From Gigaspora rosea (taxonomy: Eukaryota > Glomeromycota > Glomeromycetes > Diversisporales > Gigasporaceae): 64,000 nt of DNA. Position 1 is the first letter of the stretch, and every line of letters starts with the position of its first letter. The translations under genes and the position numbers were made by a program. The DNA is taken from assembly GCA_003550325.1 (NCBI GenBank), contig QKWP01000041.1:503894-567893 (forward strand). Reading direction: 5' to 3'. Positions 46,941 to 58,810 of the stretch are shown here, piece by piece. The notes under the pieces were generated by a model, which was not told the DNA's origin, ran no database searches, and saw nothing but the letters and a program-made list of their open reading frames with translations.

Positions 46941-47276
46941 GGTCTATTTAAAAGCTTCATATTATGAAATCAACTAATTAAATTTATATGGCCTAATATA
47001 CATGATATGCTAGTATCAGGTTTTTAAGTGCCGAATCTCGTAAATGACAATGATATTGTAATTCTAAAACTCTATTTTTTTTTTTTTTTTTGCTGCACTA
47101 ATTTTGATAGTCGCCTCATTTCTCTTGACAGCATTTATTTATGATAGCAAACGGTCAGAAATAAAATTAATTTATTATTAAATAATACGTATATAAGGCC
47201 ATACAAATTTAACCACTTTGTTTTCCATAACATGAATCTTTAAATTGGCCGCCGATTGAGAAGATAAGCATTTACA

Positions 47277-47468
47277 ATTACAGCTGTTCTCATAAATTTT
47301 GGGACAACTGATAAAATTGATTGGCCGAATTCGATAAGCTTTTGAATTCGGTGTTATCGAATTACTGTAATGCCGAAATCCAGCTCAGATCCGAATTCAA
47401 AAACTTATCGAATTCGGCCGAAATAATTTTTATCGGTTGTCCCAGAATTTATGAGAACAGCTGTAAAA
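47277..47468. mobile_element. MITE of the 'ACAGCTG' family, copy 3, best preserved
   Basis: The ends attacagctgttctcataaa and tttatgagaacagctgtaa are inverted, with TA on both sides. The interior is a near-perfect palindrome ('ccgaattcgataagctttt'/'aaaacttatcgaattcgg'). TA flanks suggest a Tc1/mariner-type MITE of about 190 bp. Confidence 0.75.
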
Positions 47469-47504
47469 GAAGTAACGATTGAAACTGTGGCCCGGCCGTC
47501 TGGT

Positions 47505-47780
47505 TTTTTTTTACAGCTGATTTGAAAATTAGACCTTTCGGTTTCGTCTTATTAACCATCTAACTTTTCGGAAACCATGTCACAGTCTTTGGAACTTCGG
47601 TCCGATAATGACGATGTGATTTCGAAGAGTTATATGATTCATAAGACAAGCACCGACCTATGAAAACTCTGCTGTTAGTATATTTGTACATAACAAAAAC
47701 TCTTCAAAAACTTATCAAATTCAGTCGAAATAATTTTTATCGGTTGCCCCAGAATTTATGAAAATAACTGTAAAACATAT
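47505..47780. mobile_element. Related MITE copy 4
   Basis: The left 'ttttacagctgatttgaaaa' and the right 'cccagaatttatgaaaataa' followed by 'ctgtaaaa' define the ends. The right arm matches copy 3 ('cttatc', 'aataatttttatcggttg'); the middle differs. Confidence 0.5.
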
Positions 47781-48134
47781 AAAAAATTTTTTTCGATGTT
47801 TCCAAATTTTGGCAGGCCGGCTAAGAAACTCAATTGATTAATTTTTCGTGGCCTAAGTACAATTGATATGTAAATTTCTAGACAAGGCTAATTTAGAAAG
47901 CTTCCAATCCGGTTTGAACATTCTATCCGTGACCTGTCAGGTCAAACACCTTTTCCAACCGAATACCCGAAACTAAAACGGCTCATCTGAATGTAACAGA
48001 TAACCCGAATACCAATTAATGTTCCATATATCTGATTATGCTCAGAATGTTTAAATTTGTAAACATAGTCAAAAAACACAAGACAATCTAATATTGAACA
48101 TACGATTATCCAATCAGAATCATGGTTGTTGCTT

Positions 48135-48795
48135 GATTCCCCGAAAGTTAGTTCCCCGCCAGCTCATTTTTCCGACACTATATCCCCGACAGAATGTTTC
48201 ACCTATAGCATTTTTTGTTGACAGAATCTTTCTCGACATACCATTTTTTCGATCCCCCTTTCCTTGACAGGACATATTTTCGAAAAGACATTTTACTGAC
48301 ATGACGTATTTCAGAAAGAATATTTTACAGACATGACATGTTTCCGACATCTTTTCCGACAAGATCTTTACCCGATTAGAAATATAATTATTGGGTAGAG
48401 TGACATATTCATGTTCATTACATCACATGATTAAGCACTCGGCCTAAATTAGGGTTTAGATTAGGGTTAGGTGATTGTTTAATTTAGGCCGAGTTGATAG
48501 TGCTAGTAAACAAATGACGTAGTTGCATGATTTCACGTGATGTGATGATTACTGGATTTATCTTTCTTGTCGGAAAGTGCATTCTATAAAACTTAGTGTC
48601 GGAGAAAAGTCAAATTAGAAATATGTCATGTCAGATAAATGTCTTGTCGAAAATATGAGATGTCAAGGAAAGGAGATGTCGAAACATGGTATGTCGAGGA
48701 AAGATTCTGTCAACAAAAGTGCTGTAGGTGAAACATTCTGTCGGAAATATAGTGTCAGAAAAATGAGCTGGCAGTGAACTAACTTTCGGGGAATC
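48135..48795. mobile_element. 661-bp foldback with repeated 'CCGACA' motif
   Basis: The ends GATTCCCCGAAAGTTAGTTC and GAACTAACTTTCGGGGAATC pair inverted (one base differs), and arms of about 250 bp continue with 'gacagaatgtttcacct' and its inverse. 'cgaca' recurs roughly every 20 bp. The centre holds 'ttagggtttagattagggtt' (telomere-like) between inverted 'actcggcctaaatta' blocks. A minus-strand 80-codon ORF here is a by-product of the repeat. Confidence 0.8.
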
Positions 48796-50280
48796 ATACC
48801 GTAATTATTACAATCCAATGTATAATCTGTTTATTGATGGTTGACCTGTAAGTCAAAGCATAACCCGATTGGTAATTTTCTGAGTCAGATTATCAGATAC
48901 ACGGTTATCCATGTTAGAGTTTGGATCCTATCTACATGTATATTTGATATATAATCAACCAATCAATTTATTACACATAATAGATGCAATATTTGTTGTT
49001 AACTTCTGATTGCATATTACTAGATAAGGGGATGTTTAAAGTAATGATTTGAACCGGGTAAAAAATTTCTAATCGGTTAACCAAGTTAACTTACCTGAAT
49101 ACAATTGGCTCAACCGTATTATTTTGGTTAGATCTGTTGTCCCGGGCAAAATGAATTAGCTAGGTCAACTGCTCTAAATTTTATCTCACGCATTTAGTAT
49201 ATTTATAAAATTAGAGTTTCTTTTTTGGTTTGTATTACTCATGCAGAATAAGTAAAATGCATCAACATGTTGGGCTTAGTAGTTAATAAGCACATTAATA
49301 TGCTAGATAACACATTAATGTATTATATATTAAATTCAAATATATAAAAATGAACGAATTTTACTTCAAATGGGAAGTTTTTACTAATGTAATTTTAGTT
49401 AATTAAAAATCTTTTTTTGCTATAAATTTGCACTATATCTGATATAATTTTGATACGTATCATAAACCTCATTATATATGTATGTTGTGAGAGACTAAAT
49501 GAACTCTCTGTGTATGTATCGCAACTATATACTAGTAAGACTAACTAAAATCAACTAAACTACTCTAAAAATGGTAAGGCTTCTATTGAGGCATGGATAG
49601 ACTTGGTCTGAGTAAATAGAGTCTAGATTATGTTATAAGGCTTTAATATGAGATTACAGGATTAAAATCTATAGTTAAAGTTCTTAACAAATTATGTAAT
49701 TATAAAGTTTCTGAAATCAATCATGGTAATTTAGTACAGAACAACTCAGATTTTGTTTGAAAGTAAATATTACTTTTGAGAACGGACTTAAAAGATTATA
49801 AATTGATCAAATCTTAGCATAAGTATTAAATATTTAATATTTTGAATTATTGTTGATTTTGAATTTTATAATTTAATCAAGTTTTAATTAATTGTTATTT
49901 CCACCAATAAAATTCAAATGACCCAATAGGTCATTTCATTTTTGAAATGACCCAATGACTAGTCATTGGTCATTTGAGCCTTTTGAGTCATTTCAGATTA
50001 TTTGCTATTACTGCTTGTAGCTGTAGTTTTATGTTGATCTACCAACCAATAAAATTATGCTATTTCCAAAATGTGATTAATGTGCTAAAACTTATATAGC
50101 AATATGATTAAATAATTATAGTTTAATGCTTTTGATTGGTTTACAACCCATGATCAAAATGTTAATACTAAAATATTAATAAGAAAGTTATAATCAAGAA
50201 TATCATCACCATTTATAATCTTAATCTATCAACCTTGCCAAAATCAAACATAATCAAAGCTCCTAAATATTCATCAAATC
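48796..50280. other. AT-rich intergenic region
   Basis: No gene is visible. Near 49916-50000 a cluster of inverted 'aaatgacc(c)aat' and '(a)ttggtcatttg' motifs forms a small hairpin. Confidence 0.35.
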
Positions 50281-50294
50281 AATTTTAAGAAACA

Positions 50295-50459
50295 TTGAAA
50301 ATTCAGACTCTAAAAACAATAATTTTGGATGATTATAATAATACTTATTCAAACAAACATGCAAAAACTGAAATTATAGATAACTTAATTAATCCTAACA
50401 ATTCTGATCAAGAAAATGAAATACCTTTATCTAAAAAAAAACAGAAAATCCTACATCTA
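50295..50459 (+). pseudogene. ORF fragment cut by a MITE
   Basis: About 55 codons ('MKIQTLKTIILDDYNNTYSN', then 'NPNNSDQENEIPLSKKKQK'), polar and Asn-rich, run directly into the MITE at 50460. The apparent C-terminus beyond that is MITE sequence. It may be a broken gene or chance. Confidence 0.25.
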
Positions 50460-51010
50460 CCGTATTTTCCCCAAAATAAGCTACCTTCGAAAATAAGCTA
50501 CCCCCTCTTTTGGTCAAAAAACTCCAAAACGTCTTTAACCCGAAAATAAGCTACCCCCACGATTGAAAAAGTCGCTACATAGTAAAGTCTAAATTTTACT
50601 AAGTTAATCGATTAAAATCGATTAAGTAAACTTATTCAGAAGGTCAAAATACACTTATTATAAAATTTTCATAAATATTGGAGAACTTTTTATTAAGTGA
50701 CTTTTGATTTTTACTTTGGCGAAAAAATTAAAATTTTTTAAAAAAATATATTCGTCGAACGTAAAAATTAAAAGTTAAATAATAAAAAGTTCTCTAATCT
50801 TAATGAAAATTTCAGAGTAAGTGTATTTTGATCTTCCAAACAAGGTTACTTAATCGACTTTAATCGATTTACATAGTAAAATTTAGACTTTACTATGTAG
50901 TAACTTTCCGCGATCGGTCAAAAATCGATTTTACCCGAAAATAAGCTACCCCCGATTTTTTGTGTAACTTTTTGCCCAAAAAAAGGTAGCTTATTTTCGG
51001 GAAAATACGG
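50460..51010. mobile_element. 551-bp TA-flanked MITE sharing the 29.4-kb core
   Basis: The ends CCGTATTTTCCCCAAAATAA and TTATTTTCGGGAAAATACGG pair inverted and are flanked by TA (50458-50459 and 51011-51012). The palindromic core (about 50519-50935) matches 29520-29935 ('tcgctacatagtaaagtcta', 'ttaagtaaacttattcag', 'aaaatatattcg(a/t)cgaac'). Confidence 0.8.
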
Positions 51011-51013
51011 TAA

Positions 51014-51515
51014 TTAAAATAAAATAAAAAATAATCAAATCAAACTATATACAATACTAAACAATTATCTTATATAATAATAGATTTAGCTAATTCAGAT
51101 ATTGAATAAATATAATTATTTTATCATTTAAAATTTTATTTCTTAAATAATTTTTCTATAATAATTTGTATTTTTTTCTTTATAAACTTTCTTTTATATT
51201 TTTTAAAAAAATATTTACAATATTGTGCTACTTATTTAAAAATTGTATATATATATGCTAAAATCAAGTTAAAATATAAATAAATTTCTAAATATTATTA
51301 ATTCTCAAACAACACTCTGACTTATATATAAACTCTATTCTTTTCTATAAAATTTATACTAATTAAATGTGTTGTGTGAGCAACATTAGTTATGCTATTT
51401 CAGTTAAAATTAAAATAGGTTATCTTAATAAAATTTTAAGTAATTTTACTTTATTTAATTGTCCACTGTTGTCCAAATTGTTCAAACTACTGTCCAAAGC
51501 TGTTCTGTGACAACA
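51014..51515. other. AT-rich, no gene seen
   Basis: The sequence is A/T runs only, with 'ctgtccaa' repeats near 51462-51500. Confidence 0.3.
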
Positions 51516-51519
51516 CTGG

Positions 51520-52315
51520 GTATAGTATAGTTATAGCCATTTGTAACTAGCTATAACTATAAACAATTCTAGTTAGTCAAAAGGGCTTAGCTAACTGACC
51601 AAATTATAGCTAGTGCCAGATTTAAAAACAGAAAGCAGAAGATTCTGTAAAGACTATATGTAACTAACTGTACTAACTATAACCAGTCAGTTCTTTCACA
51701 CTACACAAAGCAGGCCAATTTTAATATAGAGTCAAGTTACAGCTGTTTTTATAAATTCTGAGTGGAATTAAATAAACCCAGCTTGAGTTCATTTGAACTT
51801 GAAATGGAGTCACAAATAAACCCAGCTTGAGTTTATTTGAACCTGAAGTGGTCAAATAAACAGTTTGGGTTTATTTGAACCCAGAGTGTAATCAAATAAA
51901 CCTATTTTGGGTTTATTGAACCTGAAATAGGGTCAAATAAGCCCAGATTGGGCTTATTTGAACCTAAAGTATGGTCAAATAAACCTAGCTTTGGCTCATT
52001 TGAACCTGAAATGGATCTGAAATAATTATCAAAATTCACTGTTACACAAAATATGATTCTTTGTATCACTGTAAATTTAGCAATTCTTCTTTTAGCCTTT
52101 AATCTCAATTATTTCAAGAACCACTAAATCAATATTGATGATTTAACCACTATTAGAATCAGAATAGTTGGCTCTACAACTTTAGTTAAGAATCAAAGAA
52201 CCTTTGCATAGTAAAATAATTGTTTGACTATAGTTGGCTAGTTAGTCAGTATGACCGACTGCACTTAGCCAGTTATATGTCTATAGTCACTAATAACCAA
52301 CCGAAACTGACTGCC
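51520..52315. mobile_element. MITE carrying a palindromic minisatellite
   Basis: The outer parts ('tatagttatagcc', 'taactagctataac' on the left; 'gttagtcagtatgaccgact', 'cagttatatgtctatagtca' on the right) pair loosely inverted. About 52020-52260 matches the element at 53936-54290 in the opposite orientation ('ataattgagattaaag', 'gtggttaaatcatca', 'agtggttcttg'). Confidence 0.5.
51768..52016. repeat. Minisatellite, about 43-bp palindromic unit, 6 copies
   Basis: The unit is close to 'caaataaacccagcttg' then 'ggtttatttgaacctgaa' then 'atgg(g)t'. Each unit forms a hairpin because its halves are complementary. Copies differ by scattered substitutions and small length changes. Confidence 0.85.
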
Positions 52316-53935
52316 ATTTTAAATAAGGACATAAATCAGAGCAGCATCCAATAATCATATATAATTACAAATTTATCACATGGAGATTTATTTGCATCCA
52401 TACGTCTATTTATCGGATGTAAATTTGTTGAATGAAAATAATTCCAGGATAATTAAGGACCATTTCAAATTCTCATATGATTTGACCAATCAGAATTAGT
52501 AATTCTTTGTATACCCACATATAGCGTCCAGAGTTATATGTGAAATTAATTTTTTTAAAGCAATGTATATTGTACAACTTCGTTATTATAAACAGTTTTA
52601 AACTACATACTGTATTATATAAATTTAATACAAATTGGTTAAGGAGCATATATAATTAAAATTCGAATTCATTGCCTGTTTTACTTTGTGCAGTCACGTG
52701 ATATGTGTCCAATCAACTAGTTTGTTTTGATCAACACGGATCTGCCCGACGAAGTATATGTCTAAACCTATATTGATTCATAATACAAAATGTCGGGGAG
52801 GGGTTTTACCTATAAGATTACTCCTAATCCTAACCCCAAACTAACCCTTACTCTAATTTTAATTTAATAGTCAAAAACATATGATGCACAACGCTCCCCC
52901 TTTTTAGGATTTAAAATAAGAGATCTATGTTAGGTATATTGATCACTAAATTCTACAATATCAAAGTTCGAATTCACTGGCTTTCTTTTTTAGAAGTTAA
53001 AATGAGTGATTTTCGCTAATTGGTAAACCTATCAGAAACTAGTTTCGGGTTTTGTTCAAAAAAATCGAACCTCTAAGATTTTTATATACAATTTATATTT
53101 CTGTACAGTTATTGTTCGAAGAATTATACTGTTGAATAAAAAAATAGGGCATCCAATAATAGCAAATCCTTGATTTCGATTGATTGTCCGTTCGATTAAC
53201 CAATCACAAACTTATAATAAAAAAATTCTATATGATGCAAATATTATAATTAATTTTTAATTTGTTTGTTATTAACAAATAAACATATAACGAATATTTA
53301 TTCTACTGATCGCAAAGTGACGTACATTTTTTTCAATGTAAATTGGCAAAACACATATAACATTTTATAATATATGATATAGTGGGTGTTTTTAGTTCAG
53401 TAACTTCACTGGTTATATGAAAATAAGTTCCAGTAGTTTCGAGTTTTCGGAAAAGGTTCGGGTTTCGAATAAGATTTCGAAAACTATAATCCGAAACCCG
53501 AAACTTTCGGACTTGATAAAAAAGGTTTCCAGACCAAGTTTAGTAAATTCTGAAAAGTTTAATGCAAAAAATAATAATATAGTTATTGGATGCGAAGTAG
53601 CCAATAACGAAAATTAGTTTTTTGTTTTGCATTATCCGCAGACCTTTTTTTTTTTTTTTTTTAGGTGCCAATTGCCCAATTATGCGTTTTTTTTTTAGCA
53701 TTTATTTTTTTTTTGCGTCTCTTTTCTTTCGGTTTTGCCCGACGAAAACTCTAATTTCTCGGAATCATCCGATGGGGCCGACAAAAAAAAATAAATAAAT
53801 AAACTAAAATAAAATAAAATAAAATAAATAAAAAGATAAAAATAAAAAAAAGGCCGATCGATCGATTCAAGTTTCAGATTTCATGTAATGTAAAATGAAA
53901 AATAAAAAAAAATAGAAATCCGACCGTCCGACTTG
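52316..53935. other. Intergenic, no gene seen
   Basis: The stretch includes 'ctaatcctaaccccaaactaa' (about 52826), an ORF pair at 53413-53617 overlapping on both strands (probably chance), a T run at 53647, and an '(aaat)n' stretch near 53790-53850. Confidence 0.35.
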
Positions 53936-54290
53936 GGATGGGTTCGGCCAGTTACGGTCGACTACGATCAGCTATTATCGGTCATTAACCTATAGCCGGC
54001 TAAGTTCTTTCAGCCATAACTGGTTATAGTCGATAATTATTTTACTAATTAGAGCCAATTTATCTAGTTCTAACGGTGGTTAAATCATCAGAATTGGCAT
54101 AGTGGTTCTTGCGATAATTGAGATTAAAGAGGATCGGCAAATTTATAGTTACACAAAAAACTGTTTTTTGATGATCATTCAATTAACATATATGTTGGTA
54201 TCGGCTGTAATTTAGCCGGTCAGCCAAGCGCTCTGACTCGGTTACGGTTATAACCAGTCACAAACGACTATAACCGTAACCGTACCAATT
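53936..54290. mobile_element. MITE related to 51.5-52.3 kb
   Basis: The left 'gggttcggccagttacggtc' and right 'aaccgtaccaattcc' regions pair inverted together with several 'ggttataacc'/'ataaccgt' blocks. The middle matches the 52.0-52.26 kb segment inverted. Confidence 0.5.
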
Positions 54291-55485
54291 CCTACGTCCG
54301 ACCGGAATTTGAAATCCATGTAATGCAAACCGAAAAATTAAGTGGGTTGTGAACTTTAATATGTCAGCTTCAGAGTTCTTCGGGGACCAGAGATTGGATC
54401 CAGAGATGACATATTAAATTCGCTGCCAGATAAACGGTGGGTGTTATTCGGTAGTTTATGGAGATTTTTCTTGTTAAACGACTCATTACATAAGTTGCCA
54501 AATAACTTCATTATTTGACATGACATAAATTACGAATATGGTGGGGGGTAAGTTTTTATAAATGTCCAAATTAAATAAACTATTTAACTACATAAAATTA
54601 CTCATAACTTTGGGCTAAATTATAGTCATTGACGATAAAGCCAGCTGAATTATGCAATTAAAATAGTTAAGTTGCAAAATAGTAAATAACTAAAAAATTT
54701 CTTGAGGTTACAATCTCTAGTCATAATATTAGGAATTGGAAACCAGTAAAAGTCCGAAGCTTAAAACTTTATACATGTATAATTGAATATATTGTCACTC
54801 ATCGGGAAATTATTGGAATAGCTCTGAAAATTCGAAAGTATTATGATTACGTATCGCTGATCAAAATTTGCAGGGCGTTACGCCAGGAAAATGCCAAACC
54901 TATGTTTTTGATACTTTATTATTAATTTATCAAAACGTAATTTTAGTCATTAAAGCGTATAATTCTGTCATTTCTCTCCGGACAATAAAATAAAAAGTTC
55001 TATATATTTTTTGGTTTGTTTTTAACAAATACTATTGGCCATTGGTCAACTGTAGTACTTGTATGTAAAAGCTATTAAGAGATAATGAATGATTGCAGCA
55101 TCCTAAAATCTCTCCACTATTATCATCGTCTCATAGGCAACAAAGGGTCCAGTAAAAGAATGTCCGTTTGATCTATAAAATCAGAATCTATTACAGCACC
55201 TACTCTTACCCAATAAGGTAAATAATCATATATAAACAAGAGTTATGCAGGATGATCATTAAGAACTTGGCCTTTATTTTAACCTGCAAATCATTAAATA
55301 TCTGAAAGAAGGCTAATATTGTCAAAATATACATAAGCTTTATAAGTGCACGCTCATGAGATCAAACTTTAACAATGTACACTTAGGAATCAATAAAAAA
55401 AAGTGCATTTATGGAAGTCATTTATATATTAAGCAAGAATTTGATTGTGCATTAAAGAAGGTGTACACTTTTAAGGAGAACTTAT
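54291..55485. other. Intergenic, no gene seen
   Basis: The sequence is AT-rich with no strong repeats. About 55340-55470 has 'aagtgca' and 'gtacactt' phrases like those inside the ends of the 39.3-43.1 kb unit. Confidence 0.3.
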
Positions 55486-55489
55486 GGAG

Positions 55490-55745
55490 ATTTTCTTTTT
55501 CTCCCATTTTCCAATCACGGATTCGGTAAACTTCGCCGAAAACTACTTATCCGACACCAATTTCGCCAATAGCCATTTCAATGACAGCCCGTTTACCCAA
55601 CAGCTCATTTCCCCGACAGCTCATTTCCCCGACAGCTTACTTCTCCGAATCCCTTTCTCTGACATCCTATTTTACTGACAACCACTTTCTCAACATCCTA
55701 TTTTACTGACGTTCTATTTCACCTACACCCATTTTGCCAACAGCT
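55490..55745. repeat. Imperfect array of an 18-24 bp 'CCCCGACAGCTCATTT' unit
   Basis: About ten units read close to 'catttccccgacagct', with two adjacent near-identical copies at 55609-55645. The motif matches the arms of the foldback at 48135-48795 ('ccgccagctcatttttccgacac'). A 64-codon ORF through it is a by-product. Confidence 0.65.
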
Positions 55746-56087
55746 ATTAATAAAGCTTTACAAATAGATTAGCTTTATATTACATAAATAATTTTTGATT
55801 ATCAATCATTTTGTTCATATGATAGAAAATGATGGAAATTATTCAAATTATTACAGACTGTGAGAATGCCATTTTTGATTTGCTACATAGCCAAAAACCA
55901 TAATAAAAACATAAAAAAATTTAAATAAGATGATTGTAATTGACTATTACTATCACTATGAATTAATAATAGGGAATAGAAATTTGTCGCATCCCCTGAT
56001 TCTGACCAATCAAATCGCACGATTTTGTAGGCAAAAAATTTTATTTTTTAAAAATTTTACTAGTAAAATGTAAAAATAAATAAGTGA

Positions 56088-56885
56088 TATTAGCGATATT
56101 AAAGTATATAGTGTAAAATTTTATTCTGAACAACTTTTTCTAAATCACAAAAATAGATTGTCTTAGTAAAAAACGTTTTACAAGAAAAATCAAAAATTTC
56201 GAATGTTACAGTGCAGGACACTTAAAGACTACATTTTCGTGATTTGTCCCATTTTCAAAAATTTCATATTGAAATTTGATATTTTTTTGATTTCTTGTAT
56301 TCTGATTGGTCAAAAATTAATTAATAAAAAATATTTTAAAAATATTTTTAAAAATAATTTTAAAATTAGCCAATAATGAGAAGCCAAAACATGTAACTTG
56401 TCACATTTTTGGTTAAATTTTTACGTATCATATAAAAATACTATGTTTTTAAAGCTATATATTTTGAAAAGTTATTATAACTTTTTAAAAAATAAGGCCA
56501 TTAAGTTGTAATAAATTGATTTAGCTATAAAATAGTGGCTTCCTTTTTAAAATATCTTTTTTAGATCATAAGTTATTAGCTTTTAAAGTTTGTGTAGTCT
56601 TTAAGTGTCGCACACTGTAGCACATATAAAACTTTTTACTGTACTAATTTAATCTATATTTACATTTAAGTGTTATATGTTAATTTTACACTAAACAACC
56701 TTTTCTAAATAAAAAAGTAGGTTATTTTAGTAAAAAAAGGTTTATATATGCTAACTTTGAAAATTTTTGATTTTTCTTATAAAACATTTTTTTACTAAGA
56801 CAATCTATCTTTATGATTTAGAAAAAGTTTCAGAATAAAATTTTACATTAATGACATGCTATTTTATACAGTAGTCTACTATATT
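56088..56885. mobile_element. Foldback nested in the left Tc1-like repeat
   Basis: The arms ('gtaaaattttattctgaa', 'tttttctaaatca', 'agattgtcttagtaaaaaa') pair with 56760-56870 inverted, and 'acacttaaagactaca' pairs with 'tgtagtctttaagtgt'. It is absent from the corresponding place in the right arm of the host element. Confidence 0.65.
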
Positions 56886-56904
56886 ATTATGAACACTTTT
56901 TGGG

Positions 56905-57184
56905 AAGACCATTAAAGCCAGGTGCCTTTATATGTTTTTTATTATTTAATTAAAATTAGGGTAAGGGTTAGTTAGAAGTTATGTTTAGAATATTCTTATA
57001 AGTAAAATTGCCTTCCCACATTTTTTATTAATGCTCTGAGACAGGTTTAGATACTCGTTTCTTGTATTTTGGGTGTTTTACACTTTTTTTCTTTGTTTTT
57101 GTCTCATCAGACTGCCCATGACAATCAAATTTACAATTTGATTGACTTTTAGTCACGTGATAGCACCTGGCTTTAACGGATCCC
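56905..57184. mobile_element. 280-bp MULE-type MITE with 9-bp target duplication
   Basis: The left 'accattaaagccaggtgc' and the right 'gcacctggctttaacggatc' are inverted and match the MULE ends at 4546/7372, including 'tcacgtgat' at the right. Perfect duplications ctttttggg lie at 56896-56904 and 57185-57193. The empty site survives in the right arm (about 59176-59184). It is a non-autonomous relative of the 2.8-kb MULE. Confidence 0.85.
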
Positions 57185-57268
57185 CTTTTTGGGCAGCCAT
57201 TGCTCAAAATCGGGTAAGTAAATACAGCACAAAATTTATATTGCATAACTGATCGATCTAATGGTACT

Positions 57269-58016
57269 GACCCGAGTAGGTATCACCTGGGTCACCCGCG
57301 GAAGGGCAGGTGGCCCGGGTCGAATTATGGTCCACCCAGGTAGTCAACCCGCAGGTCACCTGTGGGTCAACCTGCAGGTCACCCATGTGGGTGACCCTTA
57401 TGATTTGGTTATAAATATAAAATACAGGCTGTATCTAGTGTTCTGACTAGTGATGTACCATTTATATGATGTCTGATTTTTTTTAGCATACAGTACGTAC
57501 AGTACATACAGTACTATAGTTGTATAGTGTGTATAGTATGTAAAATATGTATAGTACGAATATAATATATATAAACTATCTATATACAAAATTTTGCAAG
57601 GAATAAATATGCTTAGAAATAAAAGTCAGTTTTCATAAGGGAAAATTTAAAATATAAATAGCTATATGATTTGTTCTAGAATATTCTAAAAAATTTTTTG
57701 CATACTGTACTATACGCAACATATCACTAGTTCTAAGTTGGGTGACATGTATGGGTCAGAGCAGAAATTGTTATAACCTGAGCCAAACGCAATAGTATTG
57801 AAAATGCAAAATTTGGAAAAAATTAATGTATAACGTTTTTTTAAAAAAAAAATTAGACTAATCAAATTTTTTATATCACCCAGGTGACCTGGGTTACCAC
57901 CCGCGGGTGACCCATAGTGGAATTTTTTCTACTACCCAGTGTTTATTCGGGTGACCCGGGTGACCTACCCGCAGGTCACCTGAGTTAGGATTTTTATGAC
58001 GGGTCAGAACACTATA
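57269..58016. mobile_element. GC-rich nested element with its own inner MITE
   Basis: 'gacccgagtaggt' at the left and 'gacgggtc' near the right end are inverted, and many 'acccgc(a/g)ggtcacc' blocks lie inside both ends. The flanking 4 bp tact may be duplicated. An inner inverted-repeat unit (about 57447-57732, 'ctagtgatgtacc'/'catatcactag', rich in 'agtacgtacagta') sits within it. Confidence 0.5.
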
Positions 58017-58189
58017 TACTACATACTAAAATTTTATGCAATTTCATTATATTGCACAGAAGTTATGCAAAAAATTCTAAAAATTTGATTTTTTTATTTG
58101 TACAAAAGTAAAAATTTTTTCATTTTCTTTTTTTTTTTAAAAAAAAATTTTATATAAAAATAAACAAATTATATCATAATATTTGATGG

Positions 58190-58810
58190 TCTGTTCCAGT
58201 TTCTATACAAGCATTAACCTGATTAGAGATGCCGGTGACCAGTCTGTGGTGGTGTTTCATACCATGATTTTTTAACAAGAGCATCTGGCTCTACAAGATT
58301 ACTAATGCAACTGATTTCCTATTTTTTTATTTGGTTCGTGCCAGGAGAACCCAGAAAAGATGTACATAGGTCTCATCCAACCACAACACACCACTCCTGA
58401 TGTTCAAGTGCCCATTTATACCTTTTTTTCTATATTCTCAGGCATAATAAGAGGCTTTAGGGCAACACACAAAACAAGCCCAAACTGTGCAAAAGCACGG
58501 CACATGGTACTCTTAGAAATTGTTTTTTTGCTTTAACAATTGTATAGGTTGGTTATTTGTATAAGACTAAGATAGCGGTTGCTATCTGTGACTAAGTCTT
58601 TAAGGTTTTTAAAATCCAAGGGTATTAGAGTTTTTGGTCAACTAGTTCTTTTTTTTAAATTTCTGTTCCAGACTCACTGTACTGCTTTATGACGTTTCTC
58701 ACAGAACTTTTACTACAACCAGCCATAGCTGCTATTGTATAAAGCAAATTACCTCTTTGGTGTTTATAAATTATGGCTTCTCACTGTTTTTCTGTTAAAT
58801 TTTTCTTCAT
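58190..58810 (-). pseudogene. Decayed Tc1/mariner transposase
   Basis: From an ATG at 58810-58808 the minus strand reads 'MKKNLTEKQ', then a stop, then 'EAIIYKHQRGNLLYTIAAMA' and 'GCSKSSVRNVIKQYSESG', the helix-turn-helix of Tc1-like transposases. Further on are 'ISKSTMCRAFAQFG' and 'GVLWLDETYVHLFW', the latter matching the first catalytic Asp region ('xxDE(T/S)'). There are multiple stops and frame changes. It lies inside the TA-flanked element and is not functional. Confidence 0.65.

Noticed and set aside
51902..52108. Minus-strand 68-codon ORF with repeated 'SGSN.P.LGLFD'
   Set aside because: It overlies the 43-bp palindromic minisatellite and reflects that repeat.
53413..53617. Two ORFs on opposite strands of about the same 200 bp
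   Set aside because: Complementary ORFs without motifs in a low-complexity 'ttcg/cgaa' stretch are best explained by chance.
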